Source: CAYNHF01 sp964397045
GTDB taxonomy: Bacteria > Actinomycetota > Acidimicrobiia > Spongiisociales > UBA5794
Direction: 5' to 3'
Length of the DNA: 64,000 nucleotides
Assembly (NCBI GenBank): GCA_964397045.1
Contig: CAYNHF010000034.1
Span: 158,185 to 222,184 of the forward strand
Part shown: one piece after another, positions 16,490 to 25,662 of the stretch
Layout of the letters: every line of letters starts with the position of its first letter
Position numbering within the stretch: position 1 is the first letter of the stretch
Position numbers and translations under genes: made by a program
The notes under the pieces: model-generated
Told to the model about the DNA's origin: nothing
Database searches by the model: none
The model's input: the letters and a program-made list of their open reading frames with translations, nothing else

Positions 16490-17422
16490 ATGCACGTCGT
16501 ATTCGGCACTGGAACCATCGGCCGCGCCGCCATCGATTCGCTCGTCGAACGCGACGCGGCGGTTCGGGCGGTGAACCGCAGCGGCACAGCAGACGTTCCG
16601 CCCGGTGTCGAGGTCGTGCAGTGTGACGCGAGCGACGAGGCCGAAGTAGTGGCGGCTGCTGCTGGGGCGACCGGGGTCTACAACTGCCTCAACCCTCCCT
16701 ACAACGAATGGCCCAAGATGTTTCCGCCGCTGCAACAGAACCTCATCGCTGCCGCCGAGCACAACGAGGCCAGACTCGTTTCGTTCGAGAACCTCTACAT
16801 GTACGGCGACCCACACGGCGCACCGATCACTGAGGACATGCCCTACGCCGCGGACACCAAGAAGGGCACGGTTCGGGCTGCAATGGCGAATGAACTGGAC
16901 GTGCTGTCAGCTTCGGGCAGAGTGCCGGTGGCGACGGCACGGGCTTCGGACTACTTCGGACCAGGCGCAACCATACAGTCGCCGTTCGGCGATCGAGTGA
17001 TCGGCTCTGCACTCCAGGGAAGACCGGCTCAGGTCGTGGGCAAGCCGGACACGATCCACAGCTACACCTACAGCCGCGATGCCGGCCGCGTCCTTGCCAC
17101 CCTCGGGACCGAAGACCGCGCCGTCGGCGAGGTGTGGATCGTTCCCAACGCTCCCGCCCAGACCACGAACGCCATCATCGGCATGATCGGTGACGAGATC
17201 GGAAACCCCATCAAGGTGCGGGTCGCCCCGGACTTCCTCCTCAAGGTGATGGGGCTGTTCAACCCGATGCTGCGAGAATTGCCCGAGATGCTGTACGAGT
17301 TCAAACAGCCGTGGGTCGTTGACGGATCCAAGTTCACCGACACGTTCGGCATGGAAGCGACGCCGCTCGAGGACTCGATCCCCGAAACGGTGGCATGGTG
17401 GCAATCCCGGGCGGACAACTGA
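16490..17422 (+). CDS. NAD-dependent epimerase/dehydratase family protein
   Basis: An atypical/extended SDR with Rossmann start HVVFGTGTIGRAAIDSL. The usual catalytic YxxxK is not evident: the region reads FENLYMYGD and later YAADTKKGTVRAAM, which suggests an atypical member that may bind NAD(P) without classical dehydrogenase chemistry. AAGATGVYNCLNPPY and the ASDYFGPGA motif are common in this subgroup. The ATG at 16490 has AAGGGGATC upstream. The substrate is unknown. Confidence 0.8.
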   Translation: MHVVFGTGTIGRAAIDSLVERDAAVRAVNRSGTADVPPGVEVVQCDASDEAEVVAAAAGATGVYNCLNPPYNEWPKMFPPLQQNLIAAAEHNEARLVSFENLYMYGDPHGAPITEDMPYAADTKKGTVRAAMANELDVLSASGRVPVATARASDYFGPGATIQSPFGDRVIGSALQGRPAQVVGKPDTIHSYTYSRDAGRVLATLGTEDRAVGEVWIVPNAPAQTTNAIIGMIGDEIGNPIKVRVAPDFLLKVMGLFNPMLRELPEMLYEFKQPWVVDGSKFTDTFGMEATPLEDSIPETVAWWQSRADN

Positions 17423-17489
17423 GCGAGAATCTTCGCCCCGGTTCACAGATCCATTACATCTCGCCCCGACACTGAGTCCATCAACCACG

Positions 17490-18167
17490 ATGGAACGGGT
17501 GATGGAGATGCGGGCAGTCGCTGCGGCAGGTGCAGGCCTGGTAGCAGTCGTGGCACTGGCGGCGACTCTGCTGGCAGTCGCGCCTTTCAGTGCCGCCGCC
17601 GAGCAAGGTAACGGCCAGCAAGACGTAGCAACAGCCGAGGCCGCCGCCGTGACTTCGCCTTTCCGCGCGCCGCGCCCGGGTGAGGCCGTCACCGACGTGC
17701 TGAACAGGTTGGTGGACGAGAGGGTCATCACGGCGGACCAGGCGGAGACCATCATCGAACGGCTGCGGGACCGAGCCGAGGAGCTGCGTGACAACGCTGC
17801 CCAGCGCCGCCGGACCCGGCGGGTGGCGACGCGATTGTTCACCAACACCCGGAACATCATCGTCGAGGTCACCGAGTTCACCCGGGAGGAGCTCGCTGCG
17901 GCATGGCGATCCGGGGCTACCGTCGGCGCCATCGCGACGGAGGCCGGCCTCACCCGCGACGAATTGGCAGACGCGTTGTCGGTCGCGGCAGGCAGAAGGA
18001 TCGACAGGCTGCTCGAAGCCGAGCGCATCTCGGACGAGCGGGCAGCGGCCCTCCGCGACCGCGCTGCGGAGTGGGCACCTGCGATTGTCGATCGGGTGTG
18101 GGATCGATCACACAGCGATGCTCGAGGGCCGGGCGCCGGCACTCCAGGCACGGGAAGCGACGGCTGA
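17490..18167 (+). CDS. Secreted helical protein with signal peptide
   Basis: A 225-residue protein with a clear signal sequence (AGLVAVVALAATLLAVAPFSAAA) and a mature part rich in charged helices. It contains short repeated pieces like VLNRLVDERVITADQAETIIERL and RLLEAERISDERAAALRDRAAEW, which resemble the helix-turn-helix repeat of unannotated actinobacterial exported proteins. No catalytic motif is seen. The ATG at 17490 is used; GTG 17499 and ATG 17508 are nearby alternatives. Function unknown. Confidence 0.65.
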   Translation: MERVMEMRAVAAAGAGLVAVVALAATLLAVAPFSAAAEQGNGQQDVATAEAAAVTSPFRAPRPGEAVTDVLNRLVDERVITADQAETIIERLRDRAEELRDNAAQRRRTRRVATRLFTNTRNIIVEVTEFTREELAAAWRSGATVGAIATEAGLTRDELADALSVAAGRRIDRLLEAERISDERAAALRDRAAEWAPAIVDRVWDRSHSDARGPGAGTPGTGSDG

Positions 18168-18177
18168 CCCCGATCAC

Positions 18178-18415
18178 GACAGCTGATCGGCAATCCCCAG
18201 CGCCCGAGCGAAATCGAGGTCTCCTTCCATTCGGATGGTCACACCTTCGACCTCCGGCAAGAGGGTGTTTGCGGCCGGCCGGCGGCATTCTCGATGACAT
18301 TGCCGCTCTCGTCGATCAGCAATATCGCGTTTCGGTTCCCTTGCCTTGGGGCACTCTCGCCCAGCACCGTGTCGGCGGGGTCCACTTCGTTCTATCGGGC
18401 AGACCGCGGCAGTTC
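18178..18415 (-). pseudogene. Frameshifted gene remnant (family not identified)
   Basis: Two minus-strand stretches look coding but lie in different frames. The upstream one (after a TAG near 18393) reads NEVDPADTVLGESAP, then NRNAILLIDESGNVIENAAG. The downstream one reads PAANTLLPEVEGVTIR, then MEGDLDFARALGIADQLS and ends at a stop near 18178. They join at a GGCCGGCCGGC stretch around 18275, a likely slippage site. No start codon with an SD is visible. I could not identify the family. Confidence 0.4.
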
Positions 18416-18463
18416 AATGAGCGACAGCGCCGGCTACTGGGCCCAGGAAATCTGCTCCCGGGC

Positions 18464-20824
18464 TCAGGCTGAACGCTCCTTGATGTACCGCGGGATGTCG
18501 ATCCGGCGGAGGGCACGGAGGCCGGGCCATTGCGACAAGAGTGCGACTCCCAGGATGGCCAACGCCGCGAACAGGAACGTCGAAGGTCGAACATAGAGAT
18601 CAAACGCGAACAGGTCGCTACTGAAGGTCGCCATCGCGGCTTTCGACATGTAGTAGCCGACGACGAGGCCGATCGGGATTCCGAGCAGCGCGACCAGCAT
18701 GTTCTCGCCTGTGATGTACCTCGAGATTGCCCGGCGTTCGGTACCGACGGCGAGCAATGTCGCGATTTCCCTGGATCGTTCGGAGATGTTCACGCTCATC
18801 GCACTGAAGATCAACGCAAACGCCATGGCAGCACCGAAGACCAGCATCACTCCGACGAACGCATAGAACAGCACCATGAGATCCTGCATTACGTTGTAGA
18901 TGGCTTTAGCGTCCTCGAACGCCGCCACCTGCGGGAGTTCGGTTACCTCTGCCCGAATCGCAGCCGGGTCGGCGCCTGCGTTGTACCGGATCATCGCAGA
19001 CGTAGCGGGAAGCGACGTGCCTGCCAGTTCCTCAGCCCGATCGCGGGACACGTACGACATCGTCCCCAGTGGTTCGTCGATGAATCCTGCCACGGTCTCC
19101 TCGATCGACAAGCCGAGGCCGGGGATACTCACCTGCACGGTGTCGCCGGGACCAATCTCGAGCAATTCTTCGAGGGCGCTGCCGACGAGTAACCCCTCAG
19201 CGGGCAGGGTCACCCACTCACCCGTGGAGCTCGCGAACGCATGCATCGAGGTGTCCGCCTCCATGACGACCAGAGCGGTGTCGTAGTGGCGATCAGCAAC
19301 GACGAACGAGACCGGTACCTCTAACACAGGCTCCGCTTCGGCGATGCCATCGACCGACTCGAGCGCGTCTGCCCCTCCGCCGCCGAGTGGTTCAGCGAAG
19401 TACACCGAGGCATCCTCGCGTTGGATCTCGACGAACTGGCGGTCCATCAAGTGCTCGATCGTGTCGATCATCCCCCACGACACCAACACGAGCATGAGCG
19501 ACAGCACCACGCCGACGATCGTGTATGTCGTGCGGCGCGGGTTGCGCTCGACCCCCCGCATCGCCATCCGCCAGGTCAGCGGCAACCGCCGCATGGGGGG
19601 GATCACTCGCTCCGGAATCGAGGGCTTCCCGCCGCCACTGGGGGTCTCGCCGCGCATGGCGAGAGCAGGTTCGACACGCGATGCCACCAGGGCCGGTGCC
19701 AGCGCCGCGAGGAGGCTCGCGAGCAGCCCGAATCCCACAGCAACGGCCAGGGTGACCGGATAGAACTCGATCAGGGTGATGGGGATCGCCAGTAGGTCGG
19801 TGTAGAGGCTGGTGATGAGCCTGGCGAGTAGCACCCCTGCGATCGCACCCGGAATCGAGCCAACCAGGCCGGGGAGCAGTCCGTATCCAAGGTAGTGACG
19901 CAGCACCTGACGCCGTGTGAAGCCGTTGGCAAGCAGGACGCCGATATAGGGGCGCTGAGCAGCAACGAGGCGACTGATGGTCACGTATGCCGCCATCGAC
20001 GCTGCGGCAAGGAAGAGCACAGGGAAGAACAGCCCCATTTCCTCGAAGCCCTTCAGATCTTCCTCGAGGGCCGCGTTGCCGGCTTGCAGATCACGCGTCA
20101 TCACGCTGCCGGCGCCGCTCGCCCAAGCATCCTCGGTCAACCGGGCCGTGAGTGCGTCATCCGGCTCACCGCCCGCGTAGTAGAGCACAACCTCGTTGGG
20201 CCCCCCGACGCCGAGGCGCTCGGCGAGTGCCTCGCCGCCAAACACGACCCCGAAGTTGTCCGGCGATGTGATGATGTTCTGGCGGTCGCGAGCCGGCCAG
20301 ATGTACTCGGGGGAAGCAACGACTCCGACGACCCTGGTCTCGATCCAGCCGGCTTCGGCCAGGACCGCTACCGAGTCCCCAGGCCCGAGCCCGAAGTGCT
20401 CTGCCATGTGCTCTTCGACGAGCACGCCTTCCGGCAACGAGGCGTCGAGATATGAACCCTCGAGAACCTTGACCTGGTTCACCGCGGGCTGGTCGCCTGC
20501 AGGCATCCCGACGACGCGACCGAGAAGCTTGGTGCCATCGACCTGGAGCGGGACGTCTGCGACGGTACGGAAGTGGGCGGATTCGACGCCGCTGGTTGCC
20601 GCCGCTCCGGCTGCGATGGCCTCGACGTCACCACCGGCAATGGTCAGGTTCGCGAACCGATACTCGATGTGAGCGGCGTCATAGGAGGCTCTGAGGTTCT
20701 GGAACGAATCGTACGACGCGGCAAACAGCATGACGCCGAGGAACATCGTGACTGCCACGGCTATGAACTGCGCTTTGTGGCGACGGACGTCGCGCTCCAG
20801 CTTCCGAGTAAGCGGACTCACCAT
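18464..20824 (-). CDS. FtsX/MacB-type ABC transporter permease
   Basis: A 786-residue permease with two FtsX-type membrane blocks. An N-terminal helix (AQFIAVAVTMFLGVMLFA) is followed by a large extracytoplasmic domain (about 45-250), helices around 265-400, a second helix near 440-460, another extracytoplasmic domain and three C-terminal helices (LFYAFVGVMLVFGAAMAFALIFSAM and later). Such proteins work in lipoprotein, peptide or drug export or as mechanotransmission systems rather than import. The ATG overlaps the end of the ATPase gene by 7 bases (20818-20824), so the pair is coupled. Confidence 0.85.
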   Translation of the reverse strand: MVSPLTRKLERDVRRHKAQFIAVAVTMFLGVMLFAASYDSFQNLRASYDAAHIEYRFANLTIAGGDVEAIAAGAAATSGVESAHFRTVADVPLQVDGTKLLGRVVGMPAGDQPAVNQVKVLEGSYLDASLPEGVLVEEHMAEHFGLGPGDSVAVLAEAGWIETRVVGVVASPEYIWPARDRQNIITSPDNFGVVFGGEALAERLGVGGPNEVVLYYAGGEPDDALTARLTEDAWASGAGSVMTRDLQAGNAALEEDLKGFEEMGLFFPVLFLAAASMAAYVTISRLVAAQRPYIGVLLANGFTRRQVLRHYLGYGLLPGLVGSIPGAIAGVLLARLITSLYTDLLAIPITLIEFYPVTLAVAVGFGLLASLLAALAPALVASRVEPALAMRGETPSGGGKPSIPERVIPPMRRLPLTWRMAMRGVERNPRRTTYTIVGVVLSLMLVLVSWGMIDTIEHLMDRQFVEIQREDASVYFAEPLGGGGADALESVDGIAEAEPVLEVPVSFVVADRHYDTALVVMEADTSMHAFASSTGEWVTLPAEGLLVGSALEELLEIGPGDTVQVSIPGLGLSIEETVAGFIDEPLGTMSYVSRDRAEELAGTSLPATSAMIRYNAGADPAAIRAEVTELPQVAAFEDAKAIYNVMQDLMVLFYAFVGVMLVFGAAMAFALIFSAMSVNISERSREIATLLAVGTERRAISRYITGENMLVALLGIPIGLVVGYYMSKAAMATFSSDLFAFDLYVRPSTFLFAALAILGVALLSQWPGLRALRRIDIPRYIKERSA

Positions 20825-21522
20825 GCGAGCTCCGCAGGGTCGCGCGGCGACTCATGACGGACATCATCGACGATACCGCCGGAGCGAAGCCGGATGACCC
20901 GATCAGCAACGTCGCCGATCGCCGCGTTGTGCGTCACGAGGAGCACCGTCTGACCGTTGTCGCGATTCAGCTGACGGAGCTGTCCGATGATCATGCGCCC
21001 AGTCTCGAAGTCGAGCTCACCCGTTGGTTCGTCACACAGGAGGATCGGTGGCGCCTTGACCAGCGCGCGTGCAATGGCGACCCGTTGTTGCTCACCGCCC
21101 GAGAGCTGCGCAGGGAAGTGATCCATCCTGTCCGTCAAGCCCACCTGCTCGAGTGCGCGCCGCGATTGCTCGATACCGTCTTGCATCGTGAGGTTGGCGA
21201 CCAACTCGATGTTCTCGAGTGCCGTCAGGGTGGGGATCAAGTTGAAGAACTGAAACACGATCCCGATGTGGTTACGGCGAAAGTCGACCCGGGTGTCTGT
21301 GCCGAGATTGGCAAGATCGATACCGTCGACCTGGAGCGTCCCTTGCGTGGGAAAGTCGATGGCGCCAAGAAGATTCAGCATGGTGGTCTTTCCGGAGCCG
21401 CTCGGTCCGAGGATCACCGTGAAGCCTCCTCCTGCTACGTCCAGGTCAACGGAACGTAGCGCGTGCACCGCGGTGTGGCCCTCTCCGTAGGTCTTCCACA
21501 CATCTTTCATGACGATCGACAT
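20818..21522 (-). CDS. LolD/MacB-type ABC transporter ATP-binding protein
   Basis: A 234-residue ATPase. Walker A is GPSGSGKTT, the signature is LSGGEQQR, Walker B ILLCDEPTGELD and the switch His is in LLVTHN. The LLGAIDFPTQG and RRNHIGIVFQFFNLIPTLTALENI stretches are typical of the MacB/LolD subfamily, which pairs with FtsX-type permeases. The gene starts one base inside the stop of the TetR gene (TGATG-type junction) and overlaps the permease start. Confidence 0.88.
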   Translation of the reverse strand: MSIVMKDVWKTYGEGHTAVHALRSVDLDVAGGGFTVILGPSGSGKTTMLNLLGAIDFPTQGTLQVDGIDLANLGTDTRVDFRRNHIGIVFQFFNLIPTLTALENIELVANLTMQDGIEQSRRALEQVGLTDRMDHFPAQLSGGEQQRVAIARALVKAPPILLCDEPTGELDFETGRMIIGQLRQLNRDNGQTVLLVTHNAAIGDVADRVIRLRSGGIVDDVRHESPRDPAELAW

Positions 21523-22124
21523 CAGTTCTTCCTTTTCGTTGGAGGGGAGGGCTCCAGCAAGGCGGCAATCGCCTTGCCGACCGGGGTGAAATCGATGCCG
21601 GGTCGCATGTAGGCGTGGAGCGCCAGACCGTCGAGCAGTGCGGCCAGCGCGGTGGCGAGGCCCGCGGCATCGGTGGTCGGCGGCAACCCACCCGACTCCG
21701 CGTCGGCCTGGATGCGAGAGACGAGTGCCAACTCATAGGCATCGAGGACTCGCCGCATCATCTCCGCGAGCCGCGGTTCGCGAGGGGCAAGGATCATCGT
21801 TTCCATCAGCACGACGCTGCTCGGATCCTCAGGTTCGAAGGCGTCGAGCAGCGTGCAGAAGCGCTGGATGCCTTCCGCAAGTGTCGACGCTTCCATCACC
21901 GCGATGGCGGCTTCGTTAGCCGTGGTGTCGAGAACCAGTGCCGCGGTCTCGAAACGCAGGTTGTCCATGCTGCCGAAGTAGTAGTGAACCAGGGCCTTGT
22001 TGACTCCGGCTCGTTCCGCAAGTGTTCTGGTACGGAGGCCACCCCAGCCCTTGTCCGCCATCTCAACGACCGCTGCCTCGAGTATCAGGCTGCGAGTAGC
22101 AGTTTGGTCGTTTGCCTTAGGCAT
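21522..22124 (-). CDS. TetR family regulator of the adjacent ABC module
   Basis: A 200-residue repressor-type protein. The N-terminal helix-turn-helix is TRSLILEAAVVEMADKGWGGLRTRTLAERAGVNKALVHYYFGSM. The C-terminal ligand domain is helical (TLAEGIQRFCTLLDAFEPE onward). Being first in the operon with the ATPase and permease, it probably represses its own operon and responds to a substrate of the exporter; that is an inference. The start at 22124 is the natural ATG. A weak inverted repeat GATCG-CGCT-CGATC lies just upstream (22133-22146). Confidence 0.85.
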   Translation of the reverse strand: MPKANDQTATRSLILEAAVVEMADKGWGGLRTRTLAERAGVNKALVHYYFGSMDNLRFETAALVLDTTANEAAIAVMEASTLAEGIQRFCTLLDAFEPEDPSSVVLMETMILAPREPRLAEMMRRVLDAYELALVSRIQADAESGGLPPTTDAAGLATALAALLDGLALHAYMRPGIDFTPVGKAIAALLEPSPPTKRKN

Positions 22125-22288
22125 ATGACCAAGATCGCGCTCGATCGTTACCCTGTCAAGGGCTGATCGTCGCTTCGACCGGAGTTCTCCGCCCAGCCCA
22201 CACATCGAGGCAAGGACATCACATCCTGCACAGCGCATCGCCGAGCCCATTCGCCGGGTAACGTCGCTCCCGGCTGTCCGGAGGATCC

Positions 22289-23317
22289 ATGAGTGCCGAA
22301 GACGTGACGATCGCAGACCAGGTGACCCGCCTCTACGAGTCGATCGCCGGCTTCCACACCACCCACATGCTCGAGGTCGGGCGCGAACTCGGCATCTGGA
22401 CCTATCTGGCAGCACACCCCGGGGCGACCAGCGAAGCGGTCGCGGCCTCAGGCGACCTCAACCCGTTCTACACCGACATCCTGTGCAAGACCGCTCTGTC
22501 TGCGGGAGTGCTAGAGCGAAGCGCGGAAGGCTGGGAGATGGCTCCACACATGGACGAATTGCTGGGGTCACCGGGGACAACGTTCGACCTGTCTCGAGCC
22601 GCCCGCACCCACATCATGCTCGGCGAAGACTACGCGGAGTACCCAGAGGCCTTCCGTCGCGGCTCGGATCTCACCTATCAGAACCACGACGCCGGCTTCA
22701 TGCACGAGGTGGCACAGAGTCTCCGTTCGCTTCCCTCGATATTCGTCGAAGCAGTCCTTCCCGAACTACCCGAAGTCGGCGCCGCACTGGAGCGAGCTTC
22801 CAGTTTGCTCGACATCGGTTGCGGCGCAGGATGGGCGGTCGTCACCCTCGCCGATCGATATCGACAACTCCACGTTACGGGCGTGGAGGTCGAGCCGGCA
22901 TCCGTCACGATGGCGCAGGAACTGGTGGAGAGACGTGGGCTCACCGATCGATGTCAGATCGTTCACGGCGATGCCTCGGCATTCGCGACCGAAGCCGGAT
23001 TCGACATCGCCACCATGTTCCTGGTTTACCACGAGATTGCACCGGAGCGGAAGCGCAACGTGCTGGAGTCCGTGTACGACGCGCTCCACCCTGGGAGCAT
23101 CCTGGTGATCTTCGATGAGGTCTACCCGGAGACGGACGACGAGCTACGGACGATGCCGAGCCGGTACACGGCCCTGGCCCAGTGGTACGAGCTGATCTGG
23201 GGCAACGTCATCGACACTCGCCCTGCCGTCCTGACCGCGTGTCGCGCGGCAGGCTTCGACGTGGTAGATGAGTTGCCGTATTCGCGATTCCACATCTTCG
23301 TCGCCAGAAGGCCCTGA
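22289..23317 (+). CDS. SAM-dependent methyltransferase with dimerisation domain
   Basis: A 342-residue class I methyltransferase. Residues 1-100 form a winged-helix-like dimerisation domain (VTRLYESIAGFHTTHMLEVGRELGIWTYL). The SAM motif I is LLDIGCGAGWAVVTLADRY, followed by an acidic loop VTGVEVEPASVTMAQELVERRGL and the later motif FLVYHEIAPERKRNVLESVYDALHPGS. This architecture is typical of O-methyltransferases and of small-molecule enzymes; the substrate cannot be predicted. The ATG has a GGAGGATCC SD. It is divergent from the TetR operon. Confidence 0.82.
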   Translation: MSAEDVTIADQVTRLYESIAGFHTTHMLEVGRELGIWTYLAAHPGATSEAVAASGDLNPFYTDILCKTALSAGVLERSAEGWEMAPHMDELLGSPGTTFDLSRAARTHIMLGEDYAEYPEAFRRGSDLTYQNHDAGFMHEVAQSLRSLPSIFVEAVLPELPEVGAALERASSLLDIGCGAGWAVVTLADRYRQLHVTGVEVEPASVTMAQELVERRGLTDRCQIVHGDASAFATEAGFDIATMFLVYHEIAPERKRNVLESVYDALHPGSILVIFDEVYPETDDELRTMPSRYTALAQWYELIWGNVIDTRPAVLTACRAAGFDVVDELPYSRFHIFVARRP

Positions 23318-23410
23318 AGGAGTCCAGCCGCGGCCACCGGGGTTCTCCGTGCCGCCATTTCCATCTGGTGTGTAGGTTGGCCCGCATCACCCACCGGTCG
23401 GAGATGAGCG

Positions 23411-24139
23411 ATGTCCCGAGTTGCCATGATCACAGGAGCCGCCGGTGGCCTCGGCCTGGCCTGCGCCAGGCACTTCGGAGACGGCGGCCTCCGCCTCGTC
23501 CTCGTCGACCTCGACGAAACTGCCCTGGGCGATACGGTGGCATCACTGAACACCGCAGGCCGCCCGGTGATCGGCCTGCCCACCGACGTGCGGACGGCGA
23601 GCGCGTGCCGCACCGCGATGCAAGCTGCGGTCGCCGAGTACGGCAGGGTCGACGTGCTCGTGAACGCGGCAGGGGTGTACCCACGGGTCGCACCCCTCGA
23701 GATCACTGAAAAGCAGTGGCGGCTCGACTTCGATGTCAACGTGCTCGGCACCTACTTCATGATGGTGGCCGCAGTCGCCGACATGCGGACCAGGCAGCGG
23801 GGCCACATCGTCAACGTGAGTTCGGTCGATGCCTTCATCGCCAAGCCGCAGAACGCGCACTACGCGGCCACCAAAGCGGCAGTTGTGAGCCTGACGCGAT
23901 CCATCGCAGAGGAGGTCGCGCCACTCGGCATCCTGGTGAATGCAGTCGCGCCGGGGCCGATGGCGACCGAGCGAGCGAAAGCGACCGACTGGTACGCATC
24001 GATGGTCGAAGGGCTTCCGACCCGAGCCGCCATCGAGCCTGAAGAGGTTGCTGACACGGTTGCGTTCTTGAGTCGTGAGGGCAACGTCAGCACCACAGGA
24101 GAAACCGTCATCGTGAGCGGCGGCGGAGTGATCGTTTGA
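23411..24139 (+). CDS. SDR family oxidoreductase
   Basis: A classical short-chain dehydrogenase/reductase (242 aa). The NAD(P)-binding motif is TGAAGGLGLA (TGxxxGxG), then NAAGVYP, the catalytic Ser in VNVSSVDAF and Tyr/Lys in YAATK. The C-terminal PGPMATERA and GETVIVSGGGVIV are typical of FabG-like enzymes. The next gene is another SDR 13 bases downstream, so the two probably form an operon with related substrates. Confidence 0.88.
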   Translation: MSRVAMITGAAGGLGLACARHFGDGGLRLVLVDLDETALGDTVASLNTAGRPVIGLPTDVRTASACRTAMQAAVAEYGRVDVLVNAAGVYPRVAPLEITEKQWRLDFDVNVLGTYFMMVAAVADMRTRQRGHIVNVSSVDAFIAKPQNAHYAATKAAVVSLTRSIAEEVAPLGILVNAVAPGPMATERAKATDWYASMVEGLPTRAAIEPEEVADTVAFLSREGNVSTTGETVIVSGGGVIV

Positions 24140-24152
24140 GAAGGGACTCCAC

Positions 24153-24890
24153 ATGACCTATGAAACCGCGCTCGTCACCGGAGCCTCACGCGGGATCGGC
24201 GCCGCCGTCGTCTCGGAGTTGCGCGACAGGGGGTTGCTGGTGCACGCCGTAGCTCGCCCCAGCCCGGAGCTATCGGCACTTTCGACCGACCCGCTTGTCA
24301 CGGCTCACCCCATCGACGTGCGGGACACCGCAGCGTTGACTGCCCTCATCAGAGCGACGCAACCGGACGTGATCGTCAACAACGCCGGTATCCTCCCGCA
24401 GCTCGCCGGGTTCGCTGAGCTGACGCCGGACACGATCGACCAGTCCGTCGACGTCAATTTGCGTGCCGCGCTCCACGCCAGCCACGCGGCTCTGCAATCG
24501 ATGATCGATCGAAATCGGGGCCACATCTTCCTGGTGGGGTCCGTTGCCGGCCGACTGCCCTCACCGAATACCGCGGTGTACTCCGCGACGAAGGCCGCGC
24601 TCCACATGTTCGCGGACACCCTGCGTCTCGATCTGCTGGGCACCGCGATCCGGGTGACGACCGTCATGCCGGGGCGGGTCGAGACCGGCATCTACGACGG
24701 AGCGCTCGGCGGGCACGACCAGGCGCAGCAGCTGCTGTACGCGGGCACCGAAGCGGTCCAGCCGGCAGACGTTGCCCATGCGGTCGGCGCTGCACTCGAC
24801 ATGCCGCCCAACGTAGACACCACCACCATCGAGCTGATGCCGACCCGGCAAGCCTATGGCGGGAACCAGCTCGCACGCAGCGACGACTGA
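24153..24890 (+). CDS. SDR family oxidoreductase
   Basis: A second classical SDR of 245 residues. It has GASRGIGAAVVSEL, the NNAGI motif, catalytic Ser in LVGSVAG, and YSATK. The C-terminus differs strongly from the first SDR (MPGRVETGIYDGALGG and a long tail), so it is not a recent duplicate. It follows the first SDR by 13 bases and likely shares its transcript. Substrate unknown. Confidence 0.88.
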   Translation: MTYETALVTGASRGIGAAVVSELRDRGLLVHAVARPSPELSALSTDPLVTAHPIDVRDTAALTALIRATQPDVIVNNAGILPQLAGFAELTPDTIDQSVDVNLRAALHASHAALQSMIDRNRGHIFLVGSVAGRLPSPNTAVYSATKAALHMFADTLRLDLLGTAIRVTTVMPGRVETGIYDGALGGHDQAQQLLYAGTEAVQPADVAHAVGAALDMPPNVDTTTIELMPTRQAYGGNQLARSDD

Positions 24891-25050
24891 CGACCGATGG
24901 CCATCGCGATGACCCGCTCGCGTGGGACCTGGGATGTCGGGATGACAGGACCGCCTGGCAACGTCGGAACCCGCCTATCGTTGGAGTCACCGTCTCAGTG
25001 ATCCGTGTAGCTCGGTGCAGCGCTGGTCGAGGAGGGCAGGTGGCGTGGCG

Positions 25051-25662
25051 TCAGTCGAGCTTGGACACCGCTATCGCCGACACCACTCGGCCAATGCTGG
25101 CGCCCACCAGGGAGCCGATGATCACGTCTCCCGGGTAGTGCACTCCTGTGTGGACTCTCGAATAGGCCACCCCTGCCGCCAGGAAGTTGAGCGGGGTACT
25201 CAGCACAGGAATGAACGCCGCAACCCCGGTCGCGAACGCGAAGGCAGACGCCGAGTGGCCGGAGGGGAACGAGGTCGAATCCGGCATTCGAACCCGCCGC
25301 TCCTCCGGGACGTCCTCACCCCCCCGGTTCGGCCGACTCCGCGGCGCCAGCCGCTTCAGACCCTGATTCACAATCAGTGAGGTAGCAGCGATGCAGACGA
25401 GGCCGGTTGCCGCGGCTTTGCGTCCCGTCTTTCCGCCGACCAGAGCCAGACCTCCCGCCACACCAAACCAGAGTCGCGAGTAGTTGGCAGCGTTGGAGAG
25501 CTGGCGCAACGGCTCATCCAGAGTAGGAGTCGGCGTATCGGCGATGGCGGCATAGACCGCCTCATCGAGCTGCTTCAGTTCCTCGACGGCCAGCCCCCGC
25601 CAATCACCGCCACCAGTTCCTGCTGAACCGGTCGTGGAGTCGTCACCGGCGGGGCTGCTCAC
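25051..25662 (-). CDS. PAP2-family phosphatase
   Basis: A 203-residue PAP2/undecaprenyl-diphosphatase-like membrane enzyme. All three parts of the catalytic signature are present: KRLAPRSRP (KxxxxxxRP), PSGHS and SRVHTGVHYPGD (SRxxxxxHxxxD). The N-terminus is hydrophilic and Gly-rich. The gene overlaps the end of the upstream lipid-kinase gene by ATGA (25659-25662). A kinase and phosphatase acting on the same lipid pool is a natural pairing. Confidence 0.85.
   Translation of the reverse strand: MSSPAGDDSTTGSAGTGGGDWRGLAVEELKQLDEAVYAAIADTPTPTLDEPLRQLSNAANYSRLWFGVAGGLALVGGKTGRKAAATGLVCIAATSLIVNQGLKRLAPRSRPNRGGEDVPEERRVRMPDSTSFPSGHSASAFAFATGVAAFIPVLSTPLNFLAAGVAYSRVHTGVHYPGDVIIGSLVGASIGRVVSAIAVSKLD

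Noticed and set aside
22133..22146. TetR operator GATCG-CGCT-CGATC
   Set aside because: Short, GATC-type palindromes are common in this DNA; not enough to call a site.
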